Positions 8,546 to 17,636 of a stretch of DNA of 62,000 bases are shown piece after piece (within the stretch, counting starts at the first letter, position 1; each line of letters begins with the position of its first letter). The notes under the pieces are model-generated. The model ran no database searches. It had not been told where the DNA came from and saw nothing but the letters and a program-made list of their open reading frames with translations. The position numbers and the translations under genes were made by a program. Origin of the DNA: Mesostigma viride (Eukaryota > Streptophyta > Mesostigmatophyceae > Mesostigmatales > Mesostigmataceae); assembly GCA_009746045.1 (NCBI GenBank), contig RPFO01000065.1:9110128-9172127 (forward strand), in the 5' to 3' direction.

Positions 8546-9760
8546 ATGGATCGCGCTATCCCCCGCAGCATGCAACACGTCATCAAGTCCCTCGGGCAGC
8601 ACACGACCCAGAGGGTTCAGCTCTCCACGACCTCTGCGGCCACGGACGTGCGTCACGGGTCGACCATCAGCGTGCGCTTGCCGACGTCCGGGTTCTGCGA
8701 CTTGCACACCCTCTGTATGAACTTCAAGGGGTGGACCAATACTACCGCTGGCTTTGCCGGTTTCCCGCCATTCACATCGGCTCTAGTCAAGCGTCTTGAG
8801 GTCTTGGTTGGAGGACAGCAAGTGGACAACATCAACGACTACAACCAGTTGTACTACACCCTCCTTGCGACTCACGGAGGGTCTGATTATGTCCAAACCC
8901 AAAGGGCAGCTGGCTGGGCTGACAATGTTGTAACCGCTCCTACGGCGAATATCGCGGAAGCCAACGCTAAACCAGGGTGCATTGATCACTTTATCGGTTT
9001 CTTGTCTGGCAATCCAAGGATCGTGGACATGTCTCTCATGCCACCAATCGAGGTCAGGCTGACACTGATGGATGCCGGTGTTCTCATCCCTAGTGCAGCA
9101 GGGGCTGGCCTATCGTATACTCTCAAGGATATCTACTGGTCCATCGAAGTGTACCGATTTCAAGAAGATGTAATTGGGCAGGTCCTCTCTAGTCGACTTG
9201 CACAAGGTGGGACTATCCCATACACATGGAACACGTGGACTTCGACAAAGCAGTCCCTTGGAACTAGTAACGCGTACTCCATGAAGGCGTCTTTGTCATC
9301 TATGAGTGCCTCGAAGCTTTTGGCTGTCCAGGCTGCTTCTGCCACTGATACCGCGAACGCTGCTGGTAATACTATGTTCTACCATCTAAGCGATGCACTT
9401 ACTTCATTCCAATTCGATATCAACGGGAACTATCAGACCCCTGCTTACTCTATGGGCCCTACCGAGGCATGGGTGAACCTTTTGTCCTGTTTTGGCGACC
9501 AGGGTAACATCGGAGCTCCTTCCGGCATTACCGTTACCGAGGCGAACTGGCCCACGCGACATTTCACCATGGCAGCACACCTTAACATGCCATCTGCAGG
9601 AGAAGGATGGCAGTCAGGTCTCGACTTGAGGGGCACGGCCAGCGTCGTCACTCTCCGCGTCTCCAAGACAGGTGGCACGGACCTCGTCTTGTACATCTTT
9701 GCCGAGTCCGAGTCGCGCATGGACATCGGCGCGGGTCGCCAGGCCGTCGTTCAGCTGTAA
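8546..9760 (+). CDS. Major capsid protein (double jelly roll)
   Basis: The product has 404 residues. It forms the virion shell as trimeric capsomers. The beta-rich N-terminal region carries signatures typical of PLV and virophage capsid proteins, notably VKRLEVLVGGQQVDNINDYN (about residues 75-94) followed by YYTLLATHGG. The C-terminal half ends with VVTLRVSKTGGTDLVLYIF, a plausible last strand. Length is at the short end for the family but normal for small PLVs. The start follows a GTATAC box. It is the best-preserved gene of the element, without a visible frameshift. The closely packed penton-like gene and ATPase confirm a capsid module. Confidence 0.85.
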   Translation: MDRAIPRSMQHVIKSLGQHTTQRVQLSTTSAATDVRHGSTISVRLPTSGFCDLHTLCMNFKGWTNTTAGFAGFPPFTSALVKRLEVLVGGQQVDNINDYNQLYYTLLATHGGSDYVQTQRAAGWADNVVTAPTANIAEANAKPGCIDHFIGFLSGNPRIVDMSLMPPIEVRLTLMDAGVLIPSAAGAGLSYTLKDIYWSIEVYRFQEDVIGQVLSSRLAQGGTIPYTWNTWTSTKQSLGTSNAYSMKASLSSMSASKLLAVQAASATDTANAAGNTMFYHLSDALTSFQFDINGNYQTPAYSMGPTEAWVNLLSCFGDQGNIGAPSGITVTEANWPTRHFTMAAHLNMPSAGEGWQSGLDLRGTASVVTLRVSKTGGTDLVLYIFAESESRMDIGAGRQAVVQL

Positions 9761-9791
9761 AAATCTCCCTCTCTAGTATACTGTGTCTTCG

Positions 9792-9965
9792 ATGGATTAT
9801 CTCAAAGACCCTAGGATAGTCGCAAACCCCTTAAATAGGCAGATACTGATCTTCGATACGCCAAACCTAGCAGATGATGGCAGGGCCTCACTTTTGCCAG
9901 CAAAACAAGGGCCGGTTCTGGTTGGGAAGTTTCAATATCCACTGCCACAAAACTCCAAAAAATAG
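9792..9965 (+). CDS. Small PLV protein, 57 residues, unknown
   Basis: The ATG at 9,792 lies ten bases after a GTATAC box and is preferred over the upstream ATG at 9,783. The product is short and polar with Pro/Leu patches and a QNSKK end. It sits directly after the capsid gene, with gaps of 31 bp before and 26 bp after, so it is probably a genuine small viral gene. No family is recognised. Confidence 0.45.
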   Translation: MDYLKDPRIVANPLNRQILIFDTPNLADDGRASLLPAKQGPVLVGKFQYPLPQNSKK

Positions 9966-9991
9966 TGTCAATGATATTGTAGATTAGTTCG

Positions 9992-11125
9992 ATGTCGTTT
10001 GATTATAGCATTTGCCCACTACTCACGCGGAAGAGGCGTGCCAAGAATACTGTAACCCTCACGACTGGCAGCCCATCGCCTACTGCTGTTCCGGTGACCG
10101 TGACTGCCACATTTAACAGGCCTGTAACTGGTTTTGTGTTGGGCGACATCACCGTTACCAATGGGGCGGCCTCAAACCTCCTGGGAAGTGGAAACTCTTA
10201 CACGTTCGACGTCACTCCAACTATGGCCAACTTCTCAACGACTGTAAACGTGGGTGCAAACACGGTGATAGACGCATCGTGGGGGAGTGGCAACGCGGCC
10301 TCCAATACGCTTTCATTCACGTACTCGTACGACCCCGCCGTCGACCCCGCGCTGTACGCGTGGTACGACCCGTCGGACGGCAGCACTCTGTTCAGCGACA
10401 CCACGGGGACCGCCGTCCAGAGCACCGCGGGCGGCAACGTGTTGCGGATGAACGATAAGAAGAACCTGGCCTCGGGGTATCACGTAACGCAGTCCAATTC
10501 CGCGAAGACGCCCATTCTGGACACCACCGAGCTCAACGGGAAGACGTCCCTCCGCTTCATCAACCTCCGCTCGGGACTTCTGACCTCGTCATCTACATTC
10601 TGGGGATCTATCGGGACCAAGTCGTCCGTGGTGATAGTCGCCAAACAGCTGACGACCGCTACCTACCCTGATACCAACAACCCCGGGACCACGGACATTA
10701 TCAGAGGATTCATGATAGGAAGCACGATGACGGCGAGAGCGAATCGACTCAGTTACCACTCCACAGGTCCCGTCGTAGCCGTGACACAGGGTCCTGGGAC
10801 AACCCAGCTATATGTCGCGATGGCATCGAGACAAAATTTTTTTGACAACCAGCAGCACGTCCTCGCGCTTTCGGTGGACACGGTATTGAACACTTTCAGA
10901 ACCAGATTCGACGGGCGTACCGCAGACGCGGATGCCGGGTCAAATCCCGAAACGTTCACCGGCAATCTCGCAATTGGTGGCGATACGACTAACGCAGTCC
11001 GCGCCTTTGATGGGTGGATCGGCGAGATCCTCATCTACAATACCGCCAAGACCTCCGCCGAGTTGGAGCTGATCCGCGGGTACCTCGTGGCCAAGTGGGG
11101 CACTCCTGCAACACCGCCCCCATAG
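9992..11125 (+). CDS. Ig-like plus LamG/concanavalin-type putative fibre protein
   Basis: The product has 377 residues. About residues 20-115 resemble a bacterial Ig-like domain (FNRPVTGFVLGDITVTNGAA and the following strands). About residues 120-375 resemble a laminin-G or concanavalin A-like jelly roll: YAWYDPSDGSTLF at the start, an FDGWIGEILIYN strand near the end, then a short ELIRGYLVAKWG helix. Such modules bind glycans or mediate adhesion and occur in virion fibres and tail proteins. Its place after the capsid gene suggests host recognition. No signal peptide is visible, so it is probably assembled inside the cell. Confidence 0.72.
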   Translation: MSFDYSICPLLTRKRRAKNTVTLTTGSPSPTAVPVTVTATFNRPVTGFVLGDITVTNGAASNLLGSGNSYTFDVTPTMANFSTTVNVGANTVIDASWGSGNAASNTLSFTYSYDPAVDPALYAWYDPSDGSTLFSDTTGTAVQSTAGGNVLRMNDKKNLASGYHVTQSNSAKTPILDTTELNGKTSLRFINLRSGLLTSSSTFWGSIGTKSSVVIVAKQLTTATYPDTNNPGTTDIIRGFMIGSTMTARANRLSYHSTGPVVAVTQGPGTTQLYVAMASRQNFFDNQQHVLALSVDTVLNTFRTRFDGRTADADAGSNPETFTGNLAIGGDTTNAVRAFDGWIGEILIYNTAKTSAELELIRGYLVAKWGTPATPPP

Positions 11126-11178
11126 ACATAGGATGCAAGACAAGAACTAAATATCTCTTCTATATATCACAATAAAGC

Positions 11179-11685
11179 ATGGAGTATCCCACTTTTTATC
11201 AGATTTTACTAGACAGCAACAAGGCACTCTCCTTTGACGCCACAACGAGACGGGCAGAATTTGTTATCAAGCCAGACCCAAGAGCCCCCATCATCGACGA
11301 GGACTGGCGAGGAGGTGGGCATGCAGCCTATCTAGTTAACATCCAGGGAGCAGCGGGGAAGAGTATACTTGGCGTGACCTCGCCTAACTTTCGAGGGGCC
11401 GAGAACAATTTGGATGAGCACGCAGTGCTTTTTTCAGAATTCTGCTCTGGTGGGGCTGTAGCTACGACTTACACATGCGTCAACGATCACAATTATATGA
11501 ACCTGACTGATCCATATCTGTTTCGGAATGGTGGTCGTTTATCTTTAAGCCTCGTGCACCTCGATAGGGCTGCTGGTGATGATTCTTACACGGTCCCAAC
11601 GGCTGTGGCGAAATTCGTTGTAATTTTGCGTTTCGAGAAAGTCCGAGGGCTAGAGAAAAAAAAATGCTCCTGCCATGGCAAGTAA
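11179..11685 (+). CDS. Beta-rich PLV protein of unknown function, 168 residues
   Basis: The ORF is preceded by TCTATATATCACAATAAAGC, a strong TATA-like stretch. The product alternates hydrophobic and polar residues, contains a YLFRNGGRLSLSLVHL strand pair and ends in a cysteine-containing basic tail (KKKCSCHGK). It could be a small single jelly-roll or head-decoration protein, but no family is recognised. The A-run within that tail (at about 11,656-11,663) is a possible frameshift site, so the true C-terminus is uncertain. Confidence 0.55.
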   Translation: MEYPTFYQILLDSNKALSFDATTRRAEFVIKPDPRAPIIDEDWRGGGHAAYLVNIQGAAGKSILGVTSPNFRGAENNLDEHAVLFSEFCSGGAVATTYTCVNDHNYMNLTDPYLFRNGGRLSLSLVHLDRAAGDDSYTVPTAVAKFVVILRFEKVRGLEKKKCSCHGK

Positions 11686-11878
11686 TTTCTGTGCATCATA
11701 TATGGGTGGTTGCTTCGGAAAATTCACTCTCGTGGACACTCTAGAATCTTCGTTCAGGCGCTTGACAAGTGACCCAGTTGATTACTCGCACGCTTACGAG
11801 TCTTTTTACCTAAATTCACGTCCCAGAACTCGCCACGTGGTAGAGGCCACCTTAGACTTGCATCGCTCCGAAATTTAG
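11675..11878 (+). CDS. Possible small PLV ORF, 67 residues
   Basis: It starts with a well-placed GCCATGG that overlaps the end of the preceding ORF by 11 bases. It has two cysteines near the start, a mixed charged body and no known motif. The overlap and short length leave it uncertain. It could also be a frameshifted extension of the preceding gene. Confidence 0.35.
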   Translation: MASNFCASYMGGCFGKFTLVDTLESSFRRLTSDPVDYSHAYESFYLNSRPRTRHVVEATLDLHRSEI

Positions 11879-12028
11879 CCAAGTTCGACACTTGTACAAG
11901 TCCAGCCACCTTCGCGTCCTGTCCAGGCCGTGCCAGCAGACGTAACGGACCTTGGCACATTGTGCACAAATAGGCAAAATCACGTGCAAGTCACGCATCT
12001 CACGTTGCCAAGCTCTCTGCCGGTAGCC

Positions 12029-12601
12029 ATGGCTTCCCGAAACGCAGGGCCTTGCGAGAAAGCGCTGGCAATGCTTGGAAAAATCCTCGATGGTCTCGAG
12101 GACGGCCAGACAAAGATATCTGACCAGCTCGCACACCTGACGCACAAGGTCTCCCTTCTTTCCGGAAACGAAGGTGCTGTTGGAGGCACCGGACCTACCT
12201 GCGAGGTCTTCAAGATTCACGACGCCGGATATGACGATGTCGACCGCAAGACGCCAAAAATTTGCGTCGAGTGGGTCTACGAGAAGAATGCGGCAAAGCC
12301 GAGGAAGGTCGAGGACCGCTGCGAGTGGATTCGCCTCGACCAAGCCGACGGGTGCGTTAAGATGGTTGACGAATTCCTCAATGGCTTCTCCAAGTCCAAG
12401 CGCCAGCCAGGCATTTCCCCCATTGCGCTCTACAGGGCATGGGAGGAGGTAAAGAAGGGTTTCGAGGACGCAAAGACCGCCACTTCCAATGGCAGGAAGA
12501 GGAGCCGCGAGGGAGCGTCAAGCTCCCACGGCCATGGCGACAAGAAGAACTCCGCCTCGTACGTGAAGAGCCTGACTGGACACTCCAAGGACAAGGAGTA
12601 G
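12029..12601 (+). CDS. PLV protein of unknown function, 190 residues, basic tail
   Basis: The start at 12,029 (GCCATGG context) is preferred over the upstream in-frame ATG at 11,930, which adds an unconvincing leader. Residues 10-45 are helical and leucine-rich. The middle is charged with a W-x(4)-D pattern. The tail contains GRKRSRE, which could be a nuclear localisation signal, followed by a Ser/His/Lys-rich end. It is the last rightward ORF before non-coding host repeats. No family is recognised. Confidence 0.52.
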   Translation: MASRNAGPCEKALAMLGKILDGLEDGQTKISDQLAHLTHKVSLLSGNEGAVGGTGPTCEVFKIHDAGYDDVDRKTPKICVEWVYEKNAAKPRKVEDRCEWIRLDQADGCVKMVDEFLNGFSKSKRQPGISPIALYRAWEEVKKGFEDAKTATSNGRKRSREGASSSHGHGDKKNSASYVKSLTGHSKDKE

Positions 12602-12604
12602 ATT

Positions 12605-12621
12605 GTCGTCTTGTTGACGAC
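12605..12621 (+). terminator. Hairpin just after the last viral ORF
   Basis: GTCGTC and GACGAC form a perfect 6-bp stem with a TTGTT loop, starting three bases after the stop codon. It may mark the 3' end of the last viral transcript. A role is not proven. Confidence 0.25.
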
Positions 12622-13470
12622 GGCAACGAGCTTGCCATTTTCGCTCTTGTCGAGCTGATAACGAATGTAAACGTGTTATATTTTTTAATGAATTCGTTTA
12701 TGCAGTATAAAGCGCGTCAATATATGCTGAAAACAATTTTCATTTCGTCTCGAATTGCAGTTCTAACTTCGAGTTATGCATCGACGCAGGTCGTATGGGA
12801 TTCTTGCATAGGTCGTCTGAGTTTTCAGATTAATAAACCCTAACACTCTGCACACCCCGCCGCGCGGCCCTCGCCTGGTCCGCCAACTCCCACGCACTGC
12901 TCGACCCTCCAGCACCTTACTAAATTTACTAAGCTAACTACAGGTTTTGGGTTTTGTCTGCGGGAAATTATGCAAGCCTGTGCATGCACTCTCACTCACA
13001 TCGAATAAAACCTCCATTTCCAACTGAAAATATCAATTTAGTAGTAAATATAGTTTACCACGAGAAAACACAGCAAGCCCTCACAACCGAGGCCCACCAC
13101 CACCTGGCAGTCCGCCACTGCTTGGCAGTCCGCGCCCCTCCGCTGCACCCCCGCTGGCCGGCCCCCATGGCCTTTTCCGTGGGAGATGGATTTATTGGTC
13201 ATTTTGCCGTGGGAAACTACGTTTTCATGACCATTTGTCGTGGGAGACTATATTTACTAAGTTTTTTGGGGGTTCTTTTTTTGGGAAATTCAGGTGTTTT
13301 TTGGTGGTGCACACCTGAATTAATTTCCTAGGAATAAAACCCAAAACCCATAGTAAACTTAGTAAACATAGTCTCCCACGGGAAATGACTTAGTCCCATA
13401 TCCCACACGCCTCACCCTCTTATGGCATGGTGGGACTGGATGTCACACCCTTGACCTCATGGCAGGTGGC
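12622..13470. repeat. Non-coding AT-rich DNA with inverted repeat motifs
   Basis: No credible gene is seen. A motif reading AAACCCAAAACCCATAGTAA occurs near 13,339 on the plus strand, and a reverse-complement variant lies near 12,940. Related 'cccacggg' and 'cgtgggaga' stretches are scattered between them. The arrangement suggests a decayed foldback element about 450 bp long (roughly 12,920-13,390), related to the tandem repeat that follows. Confidence 0.4.
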
Positions 13471-14013
13471 TTGAATTTCCTAGAAAAAAAACCCAAAACC
13501 CATAGTAAACTTAGTAAATTTAGTCACCCTGGGATGCCAGCATAAGAGTCTACCACCATGGTCACTATAAGGTCACTATAGCTACCCTGTACCACACAGC
13601 ACCTGTAGCACCTTGACCTCATGGCAGCTGGCTTGAATTTCCTAGAAAAAAAACCCAAAACCCATAGTAAACTTAGTAAATTTAGTCACCCTGGGATGCC
13701 AGCATAAGAGTCTACCACCATGGTCACTATAAGGTCACTATAGCTACCCTGTACCACACAGCACCTGTAGCACCTTGACCTCATGGCAGCTGGCTTGAAT
13801 TTCCTAGAAAAAAAACCAAAAACCCATAGTAAACTTAGTAAATTTAGTCACCCTGGGATGCCAGCATAAGAGTCTACCACCATGGTCACTATAAGGTCAC
13901 TATAGCTACCCTGTACCACACAGCACCTGTAGCACCTTGACCTCATGGCAGCTGGCTTGAATTTCCTAGAAAAAAAACCAAAAACCCATAGTAAACTTAG
14001 TAAATTTAGTCAC
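13471..14013 (+). repeat. 162-bp tandem repeat, about 3.3 copies
   Basis: Units begin with TTGAATTTCCTAGAAAA at 13,471, 13,633, 13,795 and 13,957, a period of exactly 162 bp. The fourth copy stops after 57 bp. Copies differ at only a few bases. Each unit contains a doubled GGTCACTATA motif. The array lies just before the telomere block and looks like a subtelomeric satellite. Confidence 0.85.
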
Positions 14014-14067
14014 AGTGGGAGGGTGATAGCCAGGGTGGGGGGATGCCGTGGGTGTCTGGAGACGGTG

Positions 14068-14143
14068 TTAGGGTTTAGGGTTTAGGGTTTAGGGTTTAGG
14101 GTTTAGGGTTTAGGGTTTAGGGTTTAGGGTTTAGGGTTTAGGG
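14068..14143 (+). repeat. Interstitial telomere repeat, (TTTAGGG)n
   Basis: There are 76 bp of uninterrupted TTTAGGG, about eleven units. This is the plant and green-algal telomere type, though some other protists share it. G-rich units run left to right, as at the right-hand end of a chromosome, yet about 48 kb of sequence follows, so the block is internal. Confidence 0.92.
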
Positions 14144-14280
14144 TGATACCCCACCCCAGGCCGCGGTCACTATAGGGTCACTATAGGGGTGGCAGATGCC
14201 AGCATAAGGCTGGTGCCATTCTGTGAGCCGCGATGACGGAATGATGACGGAATGATGATGGAAGCTACTTAATTAATTAA

Positions 14281-14482
14281 TTAACTGCCGAGCAGCTTGA
14301 AGCGGCCTGAAGTAGGGTAGTTGACCTCGGTGTCGTCTAAGAGGCGGACTGTGGGTGGGGTCCCTGCCATGCTGAGGGCCAGGGCCTCTGTTTTGGGGCT
14401 GATTTCTACACCAACCGCCCGAGCCTCGAGCGCCAGGCAGTCCAGCCAAAGTTGGGCAGACTCCTGCTTCTCGATGAGCGTG
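14281..14482 (-). pseudogene. LINE RT fragment
   Basis: This stretch closely matches 16,995-17,165 in the same orientation, which is the region just after the YADD box of a LINE reverse transcriptase. It stops at the point where the (TTAA)n tract begins. It is a short, non-functional fragment. Confidence 0.6.
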
Positions 14483-14483
14483 A

Positions 14484-14542
14484 TTAATTAATTAATTAAT
14501 TAATTAATTAATTAATTAATTAATTAATTAATTAATTAATAA
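14484..14542. repeat. (TTAA)n microsatellite
   Basis: About 14 units of TTAA/ATTA repeat lie directly before the conserved AAGCACGTGAC sequence. The same layout (AT microsatellite, then that sequence) recurs at 34,302-34,385, so this is probably the 3' tail of a minus-strand LINE. Confidence 0.85.
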
Positions 14543-14543
14543 G

Positions 14544-14562
14544 CACGTGACTGCGTCACGTG
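14544..14562. repeat. 19-bp palindrome CACGTGAC-TGC-GTCACGTG
   Basis: Two 8-bp perfect arms flank TGC. The identical palindrome is at 34,367-34,385, again beside a microsatellite and followed by GGGTGCCAAT. It is likely part of a LINE 3' untranslated region. It contains two CACGTG (G-box/E-box) cores. Confidence 0.6.
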
Positions 14563-14935
14563 GGTGCCAATACAGAGTAAAGGAACCTTCAACCCTATAT
14601 ACACAGCGAGAAGGAGGCCGGAGGGCGCCCTAGCTTCTCTCACTGCCGCAGGTGGGCAGGCCACAGAGCGCTCTCTCCACGGCATGGTGCATCATGCCGG
14701 GGCGCAACACTGTGGGTGCAATACAACCAGTGCAATACCATAGGTAGGCTGACGCATAGCTTATGCTACAAATGTGAGGTGGGCTCAAGACGTCGGCTAA
14801 TTAAGGCGCAAGCTGATGACCACAAGGTGCCATAGCTAATTGATCGAAGGTACTATAACGCTGTGCGCTAATATCGTATCAAGTGCTGTGATGCCTAAGC
14901 TATCCCATAATAGATTGCCCCCAGCGGCTCGACAA

Positions 14936-16110
14936 CTAGCTTGAGTGCTCTATCCCGGGAAAGCCCGGGGGGGCTTCCACGGTTTCTTGTTGAAATAAAG
15001 GTCCCCGCCCCGCCAGTACACTTGGGGCTTCTCGGGGTTGGTCTTGTGGCGGATGTAGTCGGGCCACTGATCGCGGCGTTGCTGCTGCTGGCCGGGCTGG
15101 CGTCAGGTCGTCGTCAAGCGACCAGGAGGTGTCCACCAGCTTCTTGCGGCGAGAGAGGAACCGAAATCGGGCTGTGATGTCGCTGAAGGTGAGGACCACT
15201 GGAGGGGGCCCAGCCTTGGCCCGTGGATGGGGCAGGCGGTAGGCGCCCTGCAGTGCCGCACCTGGCAGCTCAGTCCATGCACGCCAAGAGTTTTTTCTTC
15301 AGCTCGTCGAGAAGAGAGTCTGGGGTCTCCTCCGGCTGCATGTCGAAGCGCCTGAGGATCACCCGGCAGCGGCGACGGTCGCGGTCAGCGGCCTCGCGGC
15401 GCGTGTCTTCCAGCTCCTGGAGCTTGGTGGTGATGGCGGTCGTGGTATGTAGAGGATGCCTGGCTCTTAAGCAGGGGCCGCCCAGGACTCAGGCGCGAGT
15501 CGAGGGGTCATCGCTAGCCCTACCAGCAGGTTGGGCGGCGATGGTGGCCGTTCGCTCGGCGATCTCGGCGACCTGCGTGGCCAGGGTGTCTACCTTGGTA
15601 GCAACTGCCTCAAGTTTCACGGTGCCTTGGCCGAGTCGGCCTTCCACCTGGTTAAGGCGGGTGGTCACAGTGGCTGTGGCCTCAGAAACTTTTGTGGCAA
15701 TGTGCTCTTGCGTAGCACTAAACGGTAGCAGTAAACTGGGGCTGGTGTGCGACTCTGGCTTCAACGTTGTTGACCTTGGCCGAGAGAGTGTTGAGTGGGC
15801 CGTCAGGCGCGTTCAGGGCGGCGAGCTGCTCAGCCATCGGCGCCAGCTGCTCCGCCACTGCAGCTCGGATGGAGTCCGTGCTGGGGGAGGTGCCGCTCTG
15901 CGGGGATGCTGCAGCTGCTGTGGCTGCCCGTCTGCGCTCATGCAGGAGGCTCCTGAGGCCAGCGTAGCCAATCTGGGTGATGTCCTGGGCGTCGCAGCGC
16001 AGGTAGCTGCACATGATGACTGCCTTCAAGTACGCCTCCGGTTCTTGAAGCAGCCATTCCCAGTCGGGCTTGGTGACCTTGTTGCCAGCTAGGGGTAGGC
16101 AGGAAAAGTT
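14936..16110 (-). pseudogene. LINE ORF1-like protein remnant
   Basis: Read leftward on the minus strand, several frames together resemble a LINE ORF1 protein. An N-terminal helical part lies around 16,090-15,900. Long coiled-coil segments follow around 15,900-15,500, rich in Ala, Val, Thr and Glu heptads. Then come an RRM-like segment with CRVILRRFDMQPEETPD near 15,370 and a C-terminal part with VVLTFSDITARF and LDDDLTPAR near 15,190-15,110. Frames change at least twice, so it is not functional. ORF1 proteins bind RNA as trimers. Identification rests on domain order and local motifs. Confidence 0.5.
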
Positions 16111-16275
16111 CGTCATGAGCTTGATGTCGTCGGCATAAATGAGGTCAGCTAGTAAATTCTGCTTGTTAGTTAGTCGGCCCCCCTTCCCCAAGCTCGTTCG
16201 TGATTGCTAGGCCAGGGGCACGGCCTGCAATGCTAGCAAAGCGAGCACGTGCCTGGCGCATAATTTATGGAATGG
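16093..16275 (-). pseudogene. LINE reverse-transcriptase fragment (YADD)
   Basis: The minus strand encodes NLLADLIYADDIKLM, the RT catalytic box, then departs into the ORF1-like sequence. The nucleotide sequence repeats 17,165-17,310. The RT fragment lies upstream of the ORF1-like part in reading order, the reverse of an intact LINE, so these are separate or rearranged insertions. Confidence 0.65.
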
Positions 16276-16737
16276 ATGATGTAATTAAGCTATCTAGGTC
16301 CTAGCTACAGGGTTGTGGGCACCATGTACGGCCCGAATCGCTATGAATGCCATACGCGGTCACACGCGGAGCGGCCCCCCACAGACTTGGGGGTGGTCTC
16401 CTTCATCACTACTTGCCATCTATCCTTGCGTACCATCTGCCTCCATATTACAGACAAACCAGGAGGCTGCCCGGGTGTGAGCCCGTCACGTCTAGTGTAG
16501 CACATGTCCATGCTGAGTCTATATCACCAAAAGTCCACAGGCGGCGGCCCTGCAGCGCGCGGCCTGGGGCACGCCAGGTGAGGACATAACGCCCAGGCTG
16601 GGCGGGCTTGGTGCCAGCTAGTCTATCTGATTTGTCTACCTGATAGTGTGCGGGCCAGGTGCCCGGCTAGGCCCAGGCGCCTGTGCCTACTAAGAATGTG
16701 GGAAACATAGGGCAAATCAGCGTACAAATCCTCATTA
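16276..16737. other. No gene seen; contains an inverted copy of 34.5-kb sequence
   Basis: No coding sequence is supported. The stretch at about 16,553-16,615 (GCGCGGCCTGGGGCACGCC and following bases) is an inverted, diverged copy of about 34,505-34,565, so it belongs to a dispersed repeat. Confidence 0.45.
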
Positions 16738-17618
16738 CTAATGTGCAATTACCAAAGGTGATGCTTTGCGCAGCATCTTGGTGACGTTGCCGTCGAGGCG
16801 TTGCTCCAGCTCCTGCGTTCGTGTCCAGGTCTCGGCGCCGTAGGTCAGGATCACCAGAATGACGACCTTGAAGAGGTCACGCTTGACGATCCGGGGTAGG
16901 GTGCGGTTGCTCGATCCACCAGCGGCGGTGGTCATGTGAGTTGCGCCCACGCCATGCTGATCCGTGTCGTCAGGTCGTCCTCGCAATCGGGAGGCCAACA
17001 GCCGAGCAGCAATTGAGGCGGCCTGAAGTATAGGGTAGTTGACCTCGGTGTCGTCTAAGAGGCGGACTGTTTTGGGGCTGATTTCTAGACCAAGGCGCCC
17101 GAGCCGTCGAGCGCCAGGCAGTCCAGCCGAAGTTGGGCAGACTCCGGCTTCTCGATCATTGAGCGTGATGTCGTCGGCATAAATGAGGTCAGCTAGTAAA
17201 TTCTGCTTGTTGGTCGGCCCCCCTTCCCTAAGCTCGTTCGTGATCACTAGGCCAGCTAGGGCACGGCCTGCAATGCTAGCAAAGCGGGCACGTGCCCGGC
17301 GCATAACGTAATCCACTACAATAACAAACAGGTGTGGCGACAGCTAGGGCGCAACCCTGCCAGGCGTCGGTCTGAAGTGGACATGGCGGGGTAAAGCCGT
17401 GTTGAGTGCGCACCGAAGTGGTCGACCCCTCACACAGCATGCGGATGATGGTAATCAGGGGAGTGGGGACGCGCGAGAGCGAGCAAGGACAGGCAGGACA
17501 GCCCATAGAGCGGCCCAGAGGACAGAATCAAAAGCCTTGATGAAGTCGACGAAGATCAGGATGGCGGGAAACTCACCAGGTTGCAGGAGAGCGATTTCCT
17601 CGAAGAGGCGGCGCGCGG
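16738..17618 (-). pseudogene. LINE reverse transcriptase, central and C-terminal part
   Basis: Reading leftward from 17,618, RT motif A is present as FVDFIKAFDSV (about 17,555-17,521). IIRMLCEGSTTSV follows, then LADLIYADDITL (the YADD box, about 17,190). A terminal VILTYGAETWTRTQELEQ segment typical of LINE RTs lies near 16,800. Frames shift at least twice. The 5' part of the same RT lies at 33,290-33,860, on the far side of the nested insertions. No endonuclease domain is visible. The clade is not assigned. Confidence 0.75.
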
Positions 17619-17636
17619 CCAGGTTGGCAAATACGT

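Larger units (their letters stand above)
1..12621. mobile_element. Endogenous Polinton-like virus (left end outside window)
   Basis: About 16 tightly packed ORFs, with intergenic gaps mostly under 60 bp, include a double-jelly-roll capsid protein, a penton-like protein, a packaging ATPase and a tyrosine recombinase. Among known groups this set fits Polinton-like viruses (PLVs) and their relatives. Leftward genes (3,060 down to 1) and rightward genes (3,085 up to 12,601) diverge from one short promoter region. I saw no polymerase, helicase or protease, though these could lie left of position 1. No terminal inverted repeat could be paired because the left end is missing. The right limit is set only by the last ORF and a hairpin after it. 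PLV assignment is inferred from gene content; no database search was made. Confidence 0.82.

Noticed and set aside
13471-14013. CRISPR-like array
   Set aside because: Units are contiguous 162-bp tandem copies without unique spacers, in eukaryotic DNA.
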